Origin: RYN-230 sp963837335
GTDB taxonomy: Bacteria; Actinomycetota; Actinomycetes; Streptosporangiales; Streptosporangiaceae
Direction of reading: 5' to 3'
NCBI GenBank assembly: GCA_963837335.1
Contig: CAWINS010000028.1
Location: forward strand, 39,485 to 103,484
DNA: 64,000 bases
Shown: positions 1 through 8,595 of the stretch, one piece after another
How the letters are laid out: every line of letters starts with the position of its first letter
How positions within the stretch are numbered: position 1 is the first letter of the stretch
The notes under the pieces: model-generated
The model's database searches: none
Told to the model about the DNA's origin: nothing
The model's input: the letters and a program-made list of their open reading frames with translations, nothing else
Position numbers and translations under genes: made by a program

Positions 1-1073
1 GTCGCCGCCGCCGACCACGGTCAGCCCGCTGACGCGGCTGATCGCCTCGGCCAGGGCCCGGGTTCCGGCGGCGAAGGCCGGGAACTCGAACACGCCAGCC
101 GGGCCGTTCCAGAACACGGTCTTCGCGTCGGAGAGCTTCTGGGCGAACAGGACCCGGGTCTCCGGGCCCATGTCGAGGCTCTCCCGGTCCGCCGGGAACT
201 CGCTGACCGGCACCACCCGGTGGTCCGCGTCCGGGGCGAACCGGTCGGCGGCCACCAGGTCCACCGGCAGGACCACCTCGACCCCGCGCCGGCCCGCCTC
301 GGCCAGCACCTCGGTGACCTGCGGGATCTCGTCGGCCTCCAGGAGAGACTTGCCTACCTCGTAGCCCTGGGCGGCGAGGAACGTGTAGGACATCCCCCCG
401 CAGATGATCAGGCGGTCGGCCCGGCCGAGCAGGTTGCTGATGACCGCCAGCTTGTCCGAGGGCTTGGCCCCGCCGAGCACCACCACATACGGCCGGGGCG
501 GGTCGGAGGTGAGCTGGCGGAGCACCGCGATCTCGGCGATGACCAGGTCCCCGGCGGCGTGCGGGAGCAGCGCGGGCACGTCGTACACGCTGGCGTGCTT
601 GCGGTGCAGGGCCCCGAAGCCATCGCCGACGTAGCGGGTGGCCAGCGCGGCGAGCCGGGCCGCCAGCCCGGTGCGCTCGGCATCGATCTTGCTCGTCTCG
701 GCCGGCTCGAACCGGACGTTCTCCAGCAGGCCGGCCTCGCCGTCGCCCAGGCCGGCCACGACCGCGGCGGCGGACTCCCCCGCCACGTCCTCAGCCAGCG
801 GGACGGGCTGGCCGAGGAGCTCACTGAGCCGCGCGGCGACCGGCCGCAGGGACGGGCCGCCCGCGGCCCGGGCGGCGTACGTCTCTCCCTTGGGGCGGCC
901 CAGGTGAGCGCAGATGATCACCCGCGCGCCGCGGCTGGTGAGCGCCCTGATGGTGGGCAGGCTGGCCCGGACCCGGCCGTCGTCGGTGATCACGTCACCG
1001 TCCAGCGGGACGTTCAGGTCCGCCCGGAGCAGGACAACCTGCCCGGCCACGTCAAGGTCGTCGATCCGCTTCA

Positions 1074-1074
<1 letters not shown>
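1..1074 (-). CDS. pgk: Phosphoglycerate kinase, C-terminus cut by window edge
   Basis: Glycolytic enzyme of the cytoplasm that transfers phosphate from 1,3-bisphosphoglycerate to ADP. The reverse-strand translation begins MKRIDDLDVAGQVVLLRADL, with the family's N-terminal substrate-binding R-x-D-x-N-V-P segment following. It keeps the ICAHLGRPKG motif and runs to the VVGGGD motif close to the usual C-terminus, so about 358 of roughly 395-400 residues are present. The ATG at 1074 overlaps the TGA of the upstream GAPDH gene (TGATG), so the two are almost certainly co-transcribed and translationally coupled. The gap-pgk order is standard; tpi would be expected just outside the window. Family assignment is secure; only the end is missing. 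Confidence 0.96.
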
Positions 1075-2099
<1,025 letters not shown>

Positions 2100-2229
2100 G
2101 GCTGCGTCTCTCCTCGTCCTTAGCTTTCATACCGGCTGCTGCGCGCTGGTTTTCCAGCCAGCGGTGCGCGTGCTTTTCCGGCTCCGACCCTATCGGACAG
2201 CAGAGCCCACCCGGCCCGCCGGCGGGGTG

Positions 2230-2280
2230 GCCCGGTCATCTTCGGCCGGCATCTGGCGGGCCGGGAGAAGATGACCGGGC
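2230..2280 (-). terminator. Strong hairpin terminator downstream of whiA
   Basis: A perfect 14-bp inverted repeat (left arm 2230-2243, right arm 2267-2280) encloses a 23-nt GC-rich loop that can itself pair. It lies between the whiA stop and the start of gap, both on the minus strand. It therefore probably ends the uvrC-rapZ-yvcK-whiA transcript. There is no clear U-tract, as is usual in high-GC actinomycetes. Confidence 0.7.
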
Positions 2281-2303
2281 CGCAGCCGCGCCACCACGGA
2301 CCG

Positions 2304-3290
2304 CTACTGCGTGAGCATCTCCGGCGTGAGACTGGATTCGGTATCGGGGATACCCAGGTCACGGGCCCGCTTGTCCGCCATGGCCAGCAGCCGGCGAATC
2401 CGCCCGGCGATCGCGTCCTTGGTCAGCGGGGGGCTGGCCAGCTGGCCCAGTTCCTCCAGGCTGGCCTGCCGGTGCTCGATCCGGAGCCGGCCGGCCACGG
2501 TCAGGTGGTCGGGCGCCTCGGTGCCCAGGATCTCCAGGGCCCGCTCGACCCGGGCGCCGGCCGCGACCGCGGCGCGGGCGCTGCGCCGCAGGTTGGCGTC
2601 GTCGAAATTGGCCAGCCGGTTGGCGGTGGCCCGGACTTCGCGCCGCATCCGGCGTTCCTCCCAGGCCAGCACGCTGTCGTGGGCGCCCAGCCGGGTCAGC
2701 AGCGCGCTGATCGCGTCGCCGTCCCGGACCACGACCCGGTCCACCCCGCGCACCTCGCGGGCCTTGGCGTGGATCTTCAGCCGCCGGGCCGCGCCCACCA
2801 GCGCCAGGGCCGCTTCCGGGCCCGGGCAGGTGATCTCCAGGGACATCGAGCGGCCCGGCCCGGTCAGCGAGCCGTGGGCGAGGAAGGCGCCGCGCCAGGC
2901 GGCCTCGCAGTCGCAGGTGGTACCCGACACGACCTGCCGGGGCAGCCCGCGGACCGGCCGGCCGTAGTTGTCCACCAGGCCCGTCTGCCGGGCCAGGCTG
3001 TCCCCGTCCTTGCGCACCCGGACCACGTACCGGTTGCCCTTGCGGAGCCCGCTCGGGGCCAGCACGATCAGGTCCGAGGAATGGCCGAACACCTCCGCGA
3101 TGTCCTTGCGCAGCCGCCGTGCGGCCACGCCGGTGTCCAGTTCGGCCTCCACCACGATGCGCCCGCTGGCCAGGTGCAGTCCCCCGGCGAAACGCAGCAG
3201 TGCGGACACCTCCGCCTTGCGGCAGCATGGCTTGAGCACCGTCACGCGGCTGAGCTCGTCTTTGACCAGGCCGGTCATCGCCACCGGCAT
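2304..3290 (-). CDS. whiA: Sporulation transcription regulator WhiA
   Basis: DNA-binding regulator that, with WhiB, controls the switch from aerial growth to sporulation septation in streptomycetes; homologues occur in most Gram-positives. The 328-residue product shows the degenerate LAGLIDADG-like N-terminal domain (CCRKAEVSALLRFAGGLH; SGTTCDCEAAWRGAFLAHG) and a C-terminal helix-turn-helix (EERRMRREVRATANRLANFD; then ASLEELGQLASPPLTKDAIA). The ATG at 3290 overlaps the yvcK stop (TGATG) and follows an AGGGGG motif only 4 nt away; in-frame starts at 3284 (GTG) and 3278 (ATG) are possible alternatives. It is last in the conserved uvrC-rapZ-yvcK-whiA order. Confidence 0.95.
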   Translation of the reverse strand: MPVAMTGLVKDELSRVTVLKPCCRKAEVSALLRFAGGLHLASGRIVVEAELDTGVAARRLRKDIAEVFGHSSDLIVLAPSGLRKGNRYVVRVRKDGDSLARQTGLVDNYGRPVRGLPRQVVSGTTCDCEAAWRGAFLAHGSLTGPGRSMSLEITCPGPEAALALVGAARRLKIHAKAREVRGVDRVVVRDGDAISALLTRLGAHDSVLAWEERRMRREVRATANRLANFDDANLRRSARAAVAAGARVERALEILGTEAPDHLTVAGRLRIEHRQASLEELGQLASPPLTKDAIAGRIRRLLAMADKRARDLGIPDTESSLTPEMLTQ

Positions 3291-4360
3291 CACTCCCCCT
3301 CGAAGATCTCTGCGAACGCCCCGGCCAGCTGACGCGGGTCGTGGCGTGGTGTTCCATCGCGCATGGCCAGGTCGGCCAGCACCAGCCGGCCGCCCAGCAG
3401 GCCCGCCGCCTTCTCCAGCTCGGCGGCCGCGCCCCCCGCGGCCCCCCGGTCGGCGAGCACGATGTCAACTTTCAGTTGCGGTGCGTGGTCGGCCAGCACC
3501 TCCAGATGAGTCTGCGGGGTGAATCCCTCCGTCTCGCCGGGCTGCGCGATCAGGTTCAGCGCCACGATCCGCCGGGCCGGCGTGGCGACCAGGGCCTGGG
3601 CCAGTTCAGGAACCATCAGGTGGGGCAGGACGCTGGTGAACCACGAGCCGGGCCCGAGCACCACCCAGTCGGCGTCCAGGATCGCGGTGACCGCCTCCGG
3701 GCAGGCGGGCGGGTCCTCCGGAATCAGGGACACCGAGCGGACCCGGCCGGTGGTGGACGCGCACGCGACCTGGCCACGCACCGTGCTCAGCGCGAGCGGG
3801 CGCTCCGGGTCGGCCCCCTGCACCTCGGCCACCAGGTCGAGCGGGACGGACGCCATGGGCAGCACCCGGCCGTACGCGCCGAGCAGGCGGCCGACCCAGT
3901 CCAGGCCCTGCACGGTATCGCCGAGCAGTTCCCACAGCGCCACGATCAGCACGTTGCCGACCGCGTGCCCGCCGAGCTCGACCTCCCCGCCGGTAAAGCG
4001 GTGCTGGACCACCCGGCTCCAGGTGGTGCCCCAGGCATCGTCGCCGCACAGCGCCGCGAGCGCCATCCGCAGGTCACCGGGCGGCAGGACACCATACTGG
4101 CGGCGCAGCCTGCCGCTGGAGCCCCCGTCGTCGGCCACGGTCACGATCGCGCTGAGCTGCCGGGTCACCCGGCGCAGCGCCGACAGGGCGGCGAACAGGC
4201 CGTGACCGCCGCCGAGCGCGGCCACCTTGGGGTTCAGCGGCCGGACGGAGGGAGCCATGCCCACGTCGGCCGGGCCCGTGGTGGAGGGACCCGTGGTGGA
4301 GGGACCCGTGGTGGAGGGACCAGAGCTGCGGGCGCCGGGGTCAGCGGGGCCAGCCGTCAT
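3290..4360 (-). CDS. yvcK: Gluconeogenesis factor YvcK (CofD/UPF0052 family)
   Basis: Cytoplasmic UDP-sugar-binding protein that in Bacillus and mycobacteria links carbon status to cell-wall synthesis and cell shape. The core begins near residue 44 with the glycine-rich ALGGGHGLFAALSALR motif, followed by VTVADDGGSSGRLRRQYG and LPPGDLRMALAAL, all typical of the family. The 356-residue length is slightly long because of a 35-residue Pro/Ser/Thr/Gly-rich N-terminus containing three perfect PSTTG units. The ATG at 4360 forms an ATGA overlap with the rapZ stop, favouring the long form; an internal ATG at 4258 would remove the repeats and has no obvious ribosome-binding site. The 3' end overlaps whiA by one base. 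Confidence 0.93.
   Translation of the reverse strand: MTAGPADPGARSSGPSTTGPSTTGPSTTGPADVGMAPSVRPLNPKVAALGGGHGLFAALSALRRVTRQLSAIVTVADDGGSSGRLRRQYGVLPPGDLRMALAALCGDDAWGTTWSRVVQHRFTGGEVELGGHAVGNVLIVALWELLGDTVQGLDWVGRLLGAYGRVLPMASVPLDLVAEVQGADPERPLALSTVRGQVACASTTGRVRSVSLIPEDPPACPEAVTAILDADWVVLGPGSWFTSVLPHLMVPELAQALVATPARRIVALNLIAQPGETEGFTPQTHLEVLADHAPQLKVDIVLADRGAAGGAAAELEKAAGLLGGRLVLADLAMRDGTPRHDPRQLAGAFAEIFEGE
4275..4319. repeat. Three perfect 15-bp tandem repeats in the 5' end of yvcK
   Basis: The unit CCCGTGGTGGAGGGA occurs three times head to tail with no mismatch. It encodes three five-residue Pro-Ser-Thr-Thr-Gly units on the minus strand. The unit is a multiple of three, so copy number can change without shifting the frame. 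Confidence 0.97.
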
Positions 4361-5250
4361 TCGCGCCCCAGATCCCGGTGCACGACCTGGACGGCCGGCC
4401 CCTTGCCGCTCAGCTGGCTGGCGATCTGCTCGGCGACCGCCACGCTGCGGTGCTTGCCGCCCGTGCAGCCGATGGCCAGCGTGACGAAGCGCTTGCCCTC
4501 CCGCTCGTAGCCGGCCAGCACCACCCGCAGCGCGGACAGGTACAAGTCCAGGAATTCCGCGGCCCCGGGCCGGCTGAGCACGTAGTCACGGACCCGCTCG
4601 TCCTGCCCGGTCAGCGCGGCCAGGTCGGCCACCCAGCGCGGGTTGGGCAGGAACCGGCAGTCGGCCACGATGTCGGCGTCAACCGGCAGCCCGTACTTGT
4701 ATCCGAAGGACACCACGTTAACCCGCAGCGTGGCCGAGGCATCGGCGCTGAACGCGTCGTGCATCCGGGCCCGCAGCTCGTGCACGTTCAGCGCCGAGGT
4801 GTCGATGACCAGGTCGGCTTCTTCCCGGACGCCGCGGAGCAGCTCCCGCTCGGCGGCGATGCCCTCCACCACCCGGCCGTCCTCCTGGAGCGGGTGCGGG
4901 CGGCGGACGCTCTCGAACCGGCGGACCAGGGTGTCGTCGGCGGCCTCCAGGAACACCACCCGCGGCCGGACTCCCCGGGCGGCCAGCTCGCCGATGGCCG
5001 ACTGCAGGTCGGTGGAGAACGCCCGGCTGCGCACGTCCATCACGGCGGCGATCCGCGGTACCGCGCCCACGGCCCGGCGGGCCAGCTCGATCATGGTCGG
5101 CAGCAGGCCGGGCGGAATGTTGTCGGCCACGAACCAGTCGAGGTCCTCCAGCGACTTGGCCGCGGTGCTGCGCCCCGCGCCGGACATCCCGGTGATGATC
5201 ACGATATCCGGGCCGGGTACCGCCTCGGCGCGCTCGTCGTGCGCGCTCAC
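4357..5250 (-). CDS. rapZ: RNase adapter / nucleotide-binding protein RapZ (YvcJ)
   Basis: P-loop ATPase/GTPase family; in E. coli RapZ controls amino-sugar synthesis by directing decay of the GlmZ small RNA, while in Gram-positives the role is less clear. The 297-residue product has the Walker A motif GMSGAGRST near residue 20, the LEDLDWFVADNIPP segment, and the family C-terminus AIGCTGGKHRSVAVAEQIA. The start is GTG at 5250, 36 bp after the uvrC stop, without a convincing ribosome-binding site. Its stop overlaps the yvcK start (ATGA). Position between uvrC and yvcK matches the conserved actinobacterial order. Confidence 0.93.
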   Translation of the reverse strand: MSAHDERAEAVPGPDIVIITGMSGAGRSTAAKSLEDLDWFVADNIPPGLLPTMIELARRAVGAVPRIAAVMDVRSRAFSTDLQSAIGELAARGVRPRVVFLEAADDTLVRRFESVRRPHPLQEDGRVVEGIAAERELLRGVREEADLVIDTSALNVHELRARMHDAFSADASATLRVNVVSFGYKYGLPVDADIVADCRFLPNPRWVADLAALTGQDERVRDYVLSRPGAAEFLDLYLSALRVVLAGYEREGKRFVTLAIGCTGGKHRSVAVAEQIASQLSGKGPAVQVVHRDLGRE

Positions 5251-5286
5251 GTGCGGCCCGGCCCGTTCACCGGCGTTCCCGCCGGG

Positions 5287-7449
5287 TCAGCTACGCGCCT
5301 CACGGCGCCCCCCCTCTGCGCCCTGGCCATGCTCCCGGCCATCCCCCTGGCCATGGTCATGGCCGTCCTGCTCCCCGCGGTCAATGCCATTCTGCGCGAC
5401 GTTCCTGTTCCCCGTTTGGTCTGCGGCCGGCTCCGTGGGTGGCTCCGGCCGCAGCGCGGCAAGCACCGCGCTCGCGACCCGCGGGCCGATGCCGGGAAGC
5501 CCGGCGATCTCCGCCTCAGAGGCGCTGGCGAGCCTGCGCACCGAGCCGAAGTGCCGTAGCAGCGTAGCCCGCCGCGCCGGGCCTAGTCCCGGGACCGAGT
5601 CAAGCTCGCTGACGGCGAGGGCCTTTGACCGTTTTGCCCGGTGGTATGTGATCGCGAAGCGGTGCGCCTCGTCCCGGACCCGCTGCAGCAGGTACAGGCC
5701 CTCGCTGGTCCGGGGCAGGATCACCGGGGAGTCCTCGCCGGGCAGCCAGACCTCCTCCAGCCGCTTGGCCAGGCCGCACGCGGCGACGTCGTCGATGCCG
5801 AGCTCACCGAGCGCGCGGGCCGCCGCGGCCACCTGGGCCGGCCCGCCGTCGATCACGACCAGGTTGGGCGGGTAGGCGAACTTACGCTGCCGCGCGGCCT
5901 CGGCCGAGACCTCGGGGTCGCCGAGTGAGTCGAGCTCGCCGGTGGCCTCCCGCTCGTCCAGGTAGCGGCGGAACCGGCGCGAGATCACCTCGTGGATCGC
6001 GGCGACGTCGTCGGTCCCGTCCAGGCCCCGGATGCTGAAACGGCGGTACTCCCCCTTGCGGGCCAGTCCGTCCTCGAATACGACCATCGACGCGACCACA
6101 TGCGTGCCCTGCAGGTTGGAGACGTCGTAGCACTCGATGCGCAGTGGCGCCTCGTCCAGCCCGAGCGCCTCCTGGATCTCGGCCAGGGCCCGGCTGCGGG
6201 TGGTCAGGTCGCTGGCCCGCCGGGTCTTGTGCAGGGCCAGCGACTCGGCGGCATTGCGGCCCACGGTCTCCAGCAACGCCTTCTTGGGCCCGCGCAGGGG
6301 CACCCGGAGCCGGACCGGACCGCCGCGGCGTTCCGCCAGCCATTCCTCGACCGCCGGTGCGTCCGGCGGGAGTTCCGGGACCAGCACCTCGCGCGGAATG
6401 GCCGCGGACCGGGTGGCCGGGCGGGCGTTTCCCTTCTGCCCCATGGTCCTGCGCCCCGGCGCCTCCTCGGAGCCGTCCGGGATCTGCGTGCCCGGCGCCG
6501 GGCCGGCCACCGCGTCGTCGCTGTAGACCTGGCCCAGGAATTGCTCGACCAGCTCGCCGGTGGTCACATCCTCGACCTTGTCCACCACCCAGCCGCGCTG
6601 CCCGCGGACCCGGCCGTCCCGCACGTAGAAGACCTGGACCGCCGCCTCCAGCTGGTCCTGCGTGAGCGCGATGACGTCGCAGTCGGTGCCGTCGCCCAGG
6701 ACCACGGTCTGCTTCTCCAGGGCACGCTGCAGCGCCTTGATGTCGTCGCGCAGCCGCGCGGCCCGCTCGAACTCCTCGGCCCGGGCGGCCTCGCGCATCT
6801 CGGCTTCCAGGCGGCGGATGAACCGGTCGGTCTGCCCGGCCATGAAGTCGCAGAATTCCTCGGCGAGCAGCCGGTGCTCGGCCTCGCTGACCCGGCCCAC
6901 GCACGGCGCCGAGCACTTGCCGATGTAGCCGAGCAGGCAGGGCCGCCCGATCTGCCCGGCCCGCTTGAACACCCCGGCCGAGCAGGTGCGGACCGGGAAC
7001 ACCCGCAGCAGCGCATCGACCGTTTCGCGAATTGCCCACGCGTGCGAGTAGGGCCCGAAATAACGAACCCCGCGCCGCTTGGCGCCGCGCATGACCATGA
7101 CCCGCGGGAAGTCCTCACCCATGGTGACGGCCAGGTACGGATAGCTCTTGTCGTCGCGGTAGCGGACGTTGAAGCGCGGGTCGAACTCCTTGATCCAGGA
7201 GTACTCCAGCTGGAGCGCCTCGACCTCGGTGGCCACCACGGTCCAGTCGACCTTGGCCGCGGTGCGCACCATGGTCTGGGTCCGCGGGTGCAGGTTGGCG
7301 AAATCCGCGAAATAGGAATTCAGCCGCTGCCGGAGATTCTTCGCCTTTCCGACGTAGATGACCCGGCTGTGCGCATCCGAGAACCGGTACACGCCCGGCG
7401 ACTCGGGGATGGACCCCGGCGCTGGCCGGTAGGACTGCGGATCTGCCAC
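5287..7449 (-). CDS. uvrC: Excinuclease ABC subunit UvrC
   Basis: Nuclease subunit of nucleotide-excision repair that makes both incisions around a lesion. The 720-residue product begins with a GIY-YIG domain (SPGVYRFSDAHSRVIYVGKA), then a UvrB-interacting UVR region, the C-terminal RNase H-like domain (PLRIECYDVSNLQGTHVVAS; NLVVIDGGPAQ), and tandem helix-hairpin-helix motifs (LDSVPGLGPARRATLL; GLPGIGPRVA). Two parts look unlike the core: a polar insert around residues 310-345, and a 45-residue tail rich in Gly, Asp, Gln and His after the last HhH. GTG start 9 bp after the ROK gene stop. First of the uvrC-rapZ-yvcK-whiA set. Confidence 0.97.
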   Translation of the reverse strand: MADPQSYRPAPGSIPESPGVYRFSDAHSRVIYVGKAKNLRQRLNSYFADFANLHPRTQTMVRTAAKVDWTVVATEVEALQLEYSWIKEFDPRFNVRYRDDKSYPYLAVTMGEDFPRVMVMRGAKRRGVRYFGPYSHAWAIRETVDALLRVFPVRTCSAGVFKRAGQIGRPCLLGYIGKCSAPCVGRVSEAEHRLLAEEFCDFMAGQTDRFIRRLEAEMREAARAEEFERAARLRDDIKALQRALEKQTVVLGDGTDCDVIALTQDQLEAAVQVFYVRDGRVRGQRGWVVDKVEDVTTGELVEQFLGQVYSDDAVAGPAPGTQIPDGSEEAPGRRTMGQKGNARPATRSAAIPREVLVPELPPDAPAVEEWLAERRGGPVRLRVPLRGPKKALLETVGRNAAESLALHKTRRASDLTTRSRALAEIQEALGLDEAPLRIECYDVSNLQGTHVVASMVVFEDGLARKGEYRRFSIRGLDGTDDVAAIHEVISRRFRRYLDEREATGELDSLGDPEVSAEAARQRKFAYPPNLVVIDGGPAQVAAAARALGELGIDDVAACGLAKRLEEVWLPGEDSPVILPRTSEGLYLLQRVRDEAHRFAITYHRAKRSKALAVSELDSVPGLGPARRATLLRHFGSVRRLASASEAEIAGLPGIGPRVASAVLAALRPEPPTEPAADQTGNRNVAQNGIDRGEQDGHDHGQGDGREHGQGAEGGRREARS

Positions 7450-7458
7450 CCAGTAACT

Positions 7459-8490
7459 CTATTCGCGGTCGCCCATGGCTGAGCGTGCGGCGAGCGCGGC
7501 ACCCCGCGCGCCCGCCCGGTCCAGATCCGGCACCAGGACGAAATCGACCAGCTTGGCCTGTTCGGCACGCAGCGTGGTGTGCTCCCGGATCCGGCTCAGG
7601 AACCATTCGCTGAATGCGGGGTCGGCTTCCACGACACCGCCCCCCACGAAATAGGTGCCCGGATCGGTGAACATGGCCGCCATGGAGAAGAGCCGGCCTA
7701 GCGCCGCCGCCTGCTGCTCGAAGATCTCCCGCGCCAGCGGATCACCGGCCTCGCCGTATCCCCGGACCAGCTTGGCCGCCCGGGACACCGGCTGGACGTC
7801 GGCGAGCCCGTGCCCCGGGTAGCGGGTCAGCCAGTACGGCAGCAGGTTCAGCTCGATCCCGCTCAGGGAGGCGAAGCTCTCGACGTCGCCGCTCAGCCCG
7901 CAGTTGCAGACCGGCACCGGCTGGCCCTCGGCCAGGAGCCCTTCCAGCGGGATCTGGACGTGGCCCAGCTCGCCCGCCATGCCGGCTGCCCCGCTCACCA
8001 CCTGGCCCCCCTCGACCAGGCCGCCGCCCAGGCCGGTGCCGACGATGACCGCCACCGACGAGTGCTGCGGCGCGTCGTCGCCGAACCGCGCGTAGTGGGC
8101 GTACAGCGTGGCCGCGTTGGCGTCGTTGGTGTACACGACGGGCAGGCCGAGCCGCTCCTGAAGCGCGGCGCGGATGTTGAAGCCGGCCCAGCCGGGATGG
8201 CCGAAGTTGGTCCCGCCCCGCGAAGACAGGACGCCTTCCGCGCTGGCCGGGCCGGGGGTGTCCAGGCCGACCGCGGCCACCGCGGCCCGGTCCACGCCGG
8301 TGACCTCCAGCACCTGGTCGAGGGAGGCGGCCAATGACTCGATGGCCAGGTCCGGCCCCTCGCGGACCCGGCTGGGCCGCTCCAGCATGTGCTCCACCAG
8401 GAACTGGCCCGACGGGTCCAGCACCGTGGCGTTGTTCATGGTGCCGCCGTTGTCCAGGCCGACGATGAACGACTGGGACGAGTTACCCAT
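7459..8490 (-). CDS. ROK-family sugar kinase or kinase-like protein
   Basis: Probable cytoplasmic ATP-dependent hexose or N-acetylhexosamine kinase (343 residues). The N-terminal phosphate-binding loop is GLDNGGTMNNATVLD, the catalytic-site region includes YTNDANAATL, and GTGLGGGLV is the ROK phosphate motif. The zinc motif reads CNCGLSGDVES, so the third cysteine of the usual C-x-C-G-x-x-G-C is replaced by Asp. The ATG at 8490 is preceded by GGAAAGG at good spacing; the frame stays open 26 codons further upstream but without a better site. It lies immediately 5' of uvrC with a 9-bp gap, so co-transcription is likely. The substrate cannot be deduced. Confidence 0.85.
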   Translation of the reverse strand: MGNSSQSFIVGLDNGGTMNNATVLDPSGQFLVEHMLERPSRVREGPDLAIESLAASLDQVLEVTGVDRAAVAAVGLDTPGPASAEGVLSSRGGTNFGHPGWAGFNIRAALQERLGLPVVYTNDANAATLYAHYARFGDDAPQHSSVAVIVGTGLGGGLVEGGQVVSGAAGMAGELGHVQIPLEGLLAEGQPVPVCNCGLSGDVESFASLSGIELNLLPYWLTRYPGHGLADVQPVSRAAKLVRGYGEAGDPLAREIFEQQAAALGRLFSMAAMFTDPGTYFVGGGVVEADPAFSEWFLSRIREHTTLRAEQAKLVDFVLVPDLDRAGARGAALAARSAMGDRE

Positions 8491-8595
8491 CCTGAGCCTT
8501 TCCTGCCAGTGTCCTGGCGGCAGCGTAGCGCTTAGCGGCCGGGGGCTATAGACACCGGCCCGGTACACCTGCCTCCATTGCGACAGACCGCCGTC

